Source: Streptomyces sp. 846.5
Lineage (GTDB): Bacteria > Actinomycetota > Actinomycetes > Streptomycetales > Streptomycetaceae
NCBI RefSeq assembly: GCF_004365705.1
Contig: NZ_SOBN01000003.1
Span: forward strand, 310,001-374,000
DNA: 64,000 nt
Reading direction: 5' to 3'
Part shown: piece by piece, positions 60,812 to 64,000 of the stretch
How positions within the stretch are numbered: position 1 is the first letter of the stretch
How the letters are laid out: every line of letters begins with the position of its first letter
Notes under the pieces: generated by a model
Told to the model about the DNA's origin: nothing
Database searches by the model: none
What the model saw: only the letters and a program-made list of their open reading frames with translations
Translations under genes and position numbers: made by a program

Positions 60812-61014
60812 GCCGAAGTGCTCCTGTCTCGTCCATCTAGACTAACCCGACATTCCGGGCGTCTCTGTCGAGACTGTCAGAGAGGGGCGGCAGCGCTGGC
60901 GCCTCGTTCAGGCGCAGGTCGGCCAACCGTCGGCACCCCTCGATCGCCGTATGGCGATCCTTGCGTGGGGCAGTCCACACTGGCACAATGAATAGGAGAG
61001 GGAGGTTTATTCAA

Positions 61015-61359
61015 ATGGATGTTGATATGAAGGCGCTGGGCCAGCGGGTACGCGAAGCGCGCGAGGCTGCGGGCGTGTCTCAGGATGAGGCACGCAAGGC
61101 GATCGGGGTCTCTCAGCCGACCTACTCCCGCCTTGAGAGCGGTGACCGGCCCCTGAAGGGTGACGAGCTGATTCAGCTTGCTGACTGCTTCGGCATCCGC
61201 GCTGCCGTGATCACCGGATTGGCAGAGATTCGCGAGCGGGCACGCGTGGCTGCGCGGACCGATGGCAGCACCTCCTCGATGGCGACGATGCGTGAGCGCC
61301 TCTACGCCTATCTGGAACTAGACGCTTACCTCACTAGCCAGGGGATTACGGGGGCTTGA
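61015..61359 (+). CDS. HTH-XRE regulator of an ImmA-PIN operon
   Basis: 114 residues. The XRE domain (about 5-62) has AREAAGVSQDEARKAIGVSQ and TYSRLESGDRPLKGDEL. The GGGAGG at 60999-61004 lies 10 bases before ATG 61015; ATG 61027 is also possible. It is followed after one base by the ImmA/IrrE gene. It probably represses the operon and may be the substrate of the protease. Confidence 0.87.
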   Translation: MDVDMKALGQRVREAREAAGVSQDEARKAIGVSQPTYSRLESGDRPLKGDELIQLADCFGIRAAVITGLAEIRERARVAARTDGSTSSMATMRERLYAYLELDAYLTSQGITGA

Positions 61360-61360
61360 G

Positions 61361-62182
61361 TTGAGCAGCAACGAGAGCCGCGCTCAGCAGCTCGCCGAGG
61401 GTTTTCGCGCAGAGCAGAGGCTTGAGGACGCACCGATCAAGGACATGTTCGAGCTCGTGCATGCCGCAAGGGGCATCGACGTGCTCAGCATCGATGCCCC
61501 TGATGCAGAGCATGGGCTGTCGATGACCGATCCCTCAACCGGGCGGACCGTGATAGCGGTCGCAACCACGCCACACCCGATGCGGCAACGGTCATCAGTT
61601 GCTCATGAGCTCGGACATGTCCTGGCCGGCGATCTCGATGGTGAGGCACCCCTCCTTCTGCCAGGTGGGCGTTCCTCGGCCGAGATTTGTGCCGACGCCT
61701 TCGCTCGTCACCTGCTACTCCCGCTCGGCGCCGTCCGCCGCCGGCTCCCCAAGGGAGCAAGCGTGTCGCAATCCGATTTGTCGGCCCTGGTACAGGAGTT
61801 CGAGGTCTCGCCCCACCTCGCCGCGATCCAGCTGCGCACCGCCGGACTGATCGACGCCGAGGTCTGCACGGATTGGGGCAGGCTCTCCGCGGCTCACCTC
61901 GCCACCACGTTCGGCTGGCTCAGCCAGTACAACAGCCTTGCCGTAGATTCGACCGCACCTCGCGCACCGCAGTCCCTAATGACTCGCGCAGTGGAGGGCT
62001 ACCAACGTGGTGTCCTCGGCATCACCGAGCTCGCCGCCTGGTATCAGCAAGATCCGGCCATCCTTGAGGACGAGCTCGGGCACTCACGACAAGTCGAGGC
62101 GGGTGAGGACTGGCAAGACGAATGGGACCAAGACGCCCCGCTCTTCCCCAGTTGCGCGGAAGCGGGGGATGCGGCCTCGTGA
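61361..62182 (+). CDS. ImmA/IrrE-family metallopeptidase
   Basis: 273 residues from TTG 61361. The zinc motif has His82-Glu83 and His86 in SSVAHELGHVLAGD, followed by ICADAFARHLLLPLGA with the third acidic ligand region. The family cleaves XRE-type repressors or acts as an antitoxin-like partner. It begins one base after the XRE stop and overlaps the PIN-like gene by GTGA, so all three genes are coupled. Confidence 0.9.
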   Translation: MSSNESRAQQLAEGFRAEQRLEDAPIKDMFELVHAARGIDVLSIDAPDAEHGLSMTDPSTGRTVIAVATTPHPMRQRSSVAHELGHVLAGDLDGEAPLLLPGGRSSAEICADAFARHLLLPLGAVRRRLPKGASVSQSDLSALVQEFEVSPHLAAIQLRTAGLIDAEVCTDWGRLSAAHLATTFGWLSQYNSLAVDSTAPRAPQSLMTRAVEGYQRGVLGITELAAWYQQDPAILEDELGHSRQVEAGEDWQDEWDQDAPLFPSCAEAGDAAS

Positions 62183-62781
62183 GCATCCTGCTTGACGCGG
62201 GCCCCTCGCTGAACTTCCTCGCCGTCGGACAGGAGAACATCCTGATCCAGGCCGCCGCATCGCAGAAGCTCCAACTCGCAGCGCCGTCGCGAGTCGACAT
62301 CGAGATCATCGGGATGACGAAGAACCCAAGGTTCGCGCGCACTGGTGTGAACTCCGCTTGGACAAGGCTGAAGACCTCACGGCGCGTCGAGATTTTGCCT
62401 GACGAGCTGACCACGCAACAGTTCGCCGACGCGGTGACCCGGATCAGCGGTATGCCGGCTAAGAATCGGGTACGCGAAACCAAGAGCCTCGGCGAGATTA
62501 TGGTGCTCGCCCACGCCTCGGTCTTCGCTCAGCATGGCACTGACGTCTTTGTCCTCATGGACGAGACGGACGGCCGTCGTCGCGCTGCCCAAGAGGTCCA
62601 GTGGCTCCGCAGTCAAAGTGCCACCGGTGCGCTCGCTCTCTGGTCAACTCGCCAGGTCCTGCAAGAGGCGGGCAGGCAGATCGGCTGGATCAAGGGCAAT
62701 CAGACTTGGGAACAGGTCTACGACGGTATGACGGCCTTCGATGATGGACTTCTGCCTCGGTCGAAGTGGTCGCGCTCTTGA
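62179..62781 (+). CDS. PIN-like nuclease, probable effector of the XRE-ImmA operon
   Basis: 200 residues from GTG 62179. PIN-type acidic positions appear as Asp in ILLDAGPSLNFL, Glu in VDIEIIGM, Glu in SLGEIMVLAHA and Asp in VFVLMDETDG. This suggests an Mg-dependent RNase. It is larger than VapC toxins, with an extra C-terminal helical part (LQEAGRQIGWIKGNQTWEQV). The order XRE, ImmA/IrrE, PIN resembles predicted toxin-antitoxin or phage-defence modules. It overlaps the ImmA gene by GTGA. Confidence 0.75.
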   Translation: MSILLDAGPSLNFLAVGQENILIQAAASQKLQLAAPSRVDIEIIGMTKNPRFARTGVNSAWTRLKTSRRVEILPDELTTQQFADAVTRISGMPAKNRVRETKSLGEIMVLAHASVFAQHGTDVFVLMDETDGRRRAAQEVQWLRSQSATGALALWSTRQVLQEAGRQIGWIKGNQTWEQVYDGMTAFDDGLLPRSKWSRS

Positions 62782-63158
62782 CCTCCGGGACAGCTCGCAC
62801 TACCCATGCACGGAGGTAACCAGAAGTTGGTCCTGAGCGATGGGTGGTCCCCGGTATGCCCCCGAGTGTCTGCAGACCAAGACCGGCCGCAAATTCTGTC
62901 GAAGAAACGGGCGCGGTGCTCAAATCGGCACGGGCCGGTAGACCGCACTGAGCGCCTGCGCAGAAGAGCCCCTGGAACTCGATCTAGTCCGGGGGCTCTC
63001 CGATTCCTGTAGCCAAACTTCCTGGTATGTCAGGGACGTGCGCATGGAGTCAGCCCAGATGCGAGGCCGAGATGAAGGTAAGCATTCACGAGGTCGGGTC
63101 GTCTGTGGCGAGTTGACGATGTGACAGGTCGGCCGTGGTTCTGGAAGGCTTCGTGGTC
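62782..63158. other. Gap between the PIN-like gene and the IS66 transposase
   Basis: Apart from a hairpin at 62965-62999, nothing recognisable was found in these 377 bases. The right part probably contains the IS66-family left end, but no terminal repeat could be defined because the other end is outside the window. Confidence 0.4.
62965..62999 (+). terminator. Hairpin downstream of the XRE-ImmA-PIN operon
   Basis: AGAGCCCCTGGA (62965-62976) pairs with TCCGGGGGCTCT (62988-62999), 12 bp with one mismatch or wobble, loop 11 bases. Located 184 bp after the stop. Confidence 0.65.
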
Positions 63159-64000
63159 GTGTCTGCTGATGAGCCCGCCGCTTCGCGTGAGGACCTCCTC
63201 GCGCTGATCGCGGTGCTGCGTGAGCAGAACGTGGCGCTGGCCCAGCGGTGCGCGGACCTGGAGGAGCACAACGACCGGCTGACCGCGCGGGTGGCGGAGC
63301 TGGAATGGCGGCTGTCGCGTGACAGCAACAACTCCTCCAAGCCGCCGTCCTCGGACGTGTTCGGCCGTCCGCTGGACACGGTGGTCAAGCCGAAGGCGGC
63401 CCGCAGGCGCGGGCGGCAGCCCGGTGCCCCGGGGTCGGGTCTGGCGATGGCGGCCGAGCCGGACCGCATCGAGGACCATCGGCCCTCGGCGTGCGGGGAC
63501 TGTGGCGAGGCCCTGCCCCCGGCGGCCTCGGCCGGCTTCACCCGGCGCCAGGTCAGCGACGTCCCGCTGGTGACCGTGCAGGTCACCGAGCACCGCCTGC
63601 ACAAGGTCCGCTGCGACTGCGGCCACGTCACCACCGCCACTGCTCCTGAGCTGGTCGCGGGCTCGCCCGCGTCCTATGGCCCGAACCTGCGCGCACTGGC
63701 CGCCTACCTGCTGGTGTTCCAGCACGTGCCGGTCGAACGCGCCGCCCAGCTGATCGCCGACACCACCGGCGCGCAGGTGTCCACCGGCTGGACCTCGGGC
63801 ATCCTGGCCGAGGCCGCCGTCCTGGTGGAACCCTCCCTGCAGCTGGTCCGCGCCCCTGCTGGTCCTGGGGCACGTCCTGCACGCCGACGAGACCACCACC
63901 CGTATCGGCACCAAGCGCCGCTGGCTGCACGTGGCCTGCACCGAGCACCTGACCCTGCTGGGCCTGGCACCGCGCTCGCGCGAGGGCGCCAACTCCCTTG
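63159..64000 (+). pseudogene. IS66-family transposase, frameshifted and cut by the window edge
   Basis: From GTG 63159 (GGAAGG about 10 bases upstream; GTG 63153 also possible) the frame shows a coiled-coil start, RDSNNSSKPPSSD, the zinc-finger CGDCGEAL and CDCGHVT, and PVERAAQLIADTTGAQVSTG, typical of IS66 TnpC. After LQLVRA the conserved part LLVLGHVLHADETTTRIGTK continues in another frame, consistent with one extra C at about 63852-63855 (CGCCCCTG). The DDE domain is incomplete in this window. Confidence 0.85.

Larger units (their letters stand above)
59364..60852 (-). mobile_element. IS3-family insertion sequence
   Basis: The approximate ends are TGTCAAGTCA at 59364 and the complement of TGTCGGGTTA ending at 60852, which fit the TG...CA ends of IS3-family elements although the inverted repeats are poorly matched. 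It carries orfA and orfB with a probable -1 frameshift link. No target duplication was found, so the element could be old or the ends off by a few bases. Confidence 0.75.

Noticed and set aside
59364..60852. Target-site duplication of the IS3-family element
   Set aside because: Flanking 3-4 bases (ACT / TTC) do not match at the proposed ends.
62965..62999. tRNA 3' end or attachment site
   Set aside because: The GGAACTCGATCTAGTCC part looks slightly T-arm-like, but there is no acceptor stem, anticodon arm or GTTCGA core. It is a simple hairpin.

Overview
The window is about 72% G+C with strong third-position GC bias, frequent GTG/TTG starts, GGAGG-type ribosome binding sites, and a glnA2-like glutamine synthetase, glnE and a giant amylase-pullulanase close together. 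This points to a Streptomycetaceae chromosome (Streptomyces, Kitasatospora or Streptacidiphilus). No rRNA, tRNA or CRISPR was seen.

Layout. 0-11 kb is core-like: an SPFH protein, an NlpC/P60 cell-wall peptidase, glnA2, a divergent SDR/LysR pair with a clear LysR box, a GH16-like secreted enzyme, an 81-bp tandem repeat, glnE and a PAP2 membrane protein. 11-31 kb holds a secreted two-headed GH13 amylase-pullulanase, a GT39/GT2-GtrA membrane glycosyltransferase operon, an MFS transporter behind a TetR-type palindrome, an acetate-type transporter, a P450, an MBL-fold hydrolase, a TPR protein, an rRNA methyltransferase, an Fpg/Nei glycosylase, an enoyl-CoA hydratase and a second LysR with a divergent aldo/keto reductase. 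31-51 kb is rich in secreted polysaccharide enzymes: GH54 arabinofuranosidase, sulfatase plus its formylglycine-generating enzyme, a CBM-bearing protein behind a chitinase-type promoter, and GH28 polygalacturonase. Three of these have TTGACG-type promoters with different palindromic operators. Mixed in are a VapBC-type pair, an NHEJ-type ligase/polymerase pair, a LAL regulator and a two-component system whose kinase is frameshifted.

51-64 kb is an accessory defence and mobile-element island. It holds yefM-yoeB, an IS1380-family transposase, a complete IS4-family element with 10-bp target duplications, a short type II CBASS operon (patatin phospholipase, CD-NTase, E2-like protein) divergent from a fused HTH-ImmA/IrrE protein, an IS3-family element, a second HTH + ImmA/IrrE + PIN-like operon, and a frameshifted IS66 transposase cut by the window edge.

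How the genes work together. The phospholipase, CD-NTase and E2 should form a cyclic-nucleotide-triggered abortive-infection system, and the fused HTH-protease is placed to control it. The sulfatase and FGE form an enzyme-maturase pair. GlnE is the adenylyltransferase that modifies class I glutamine synthetases. The secreted hydrolases suit a plant- or fungus-litter saprophyte that controls each polymer separately.
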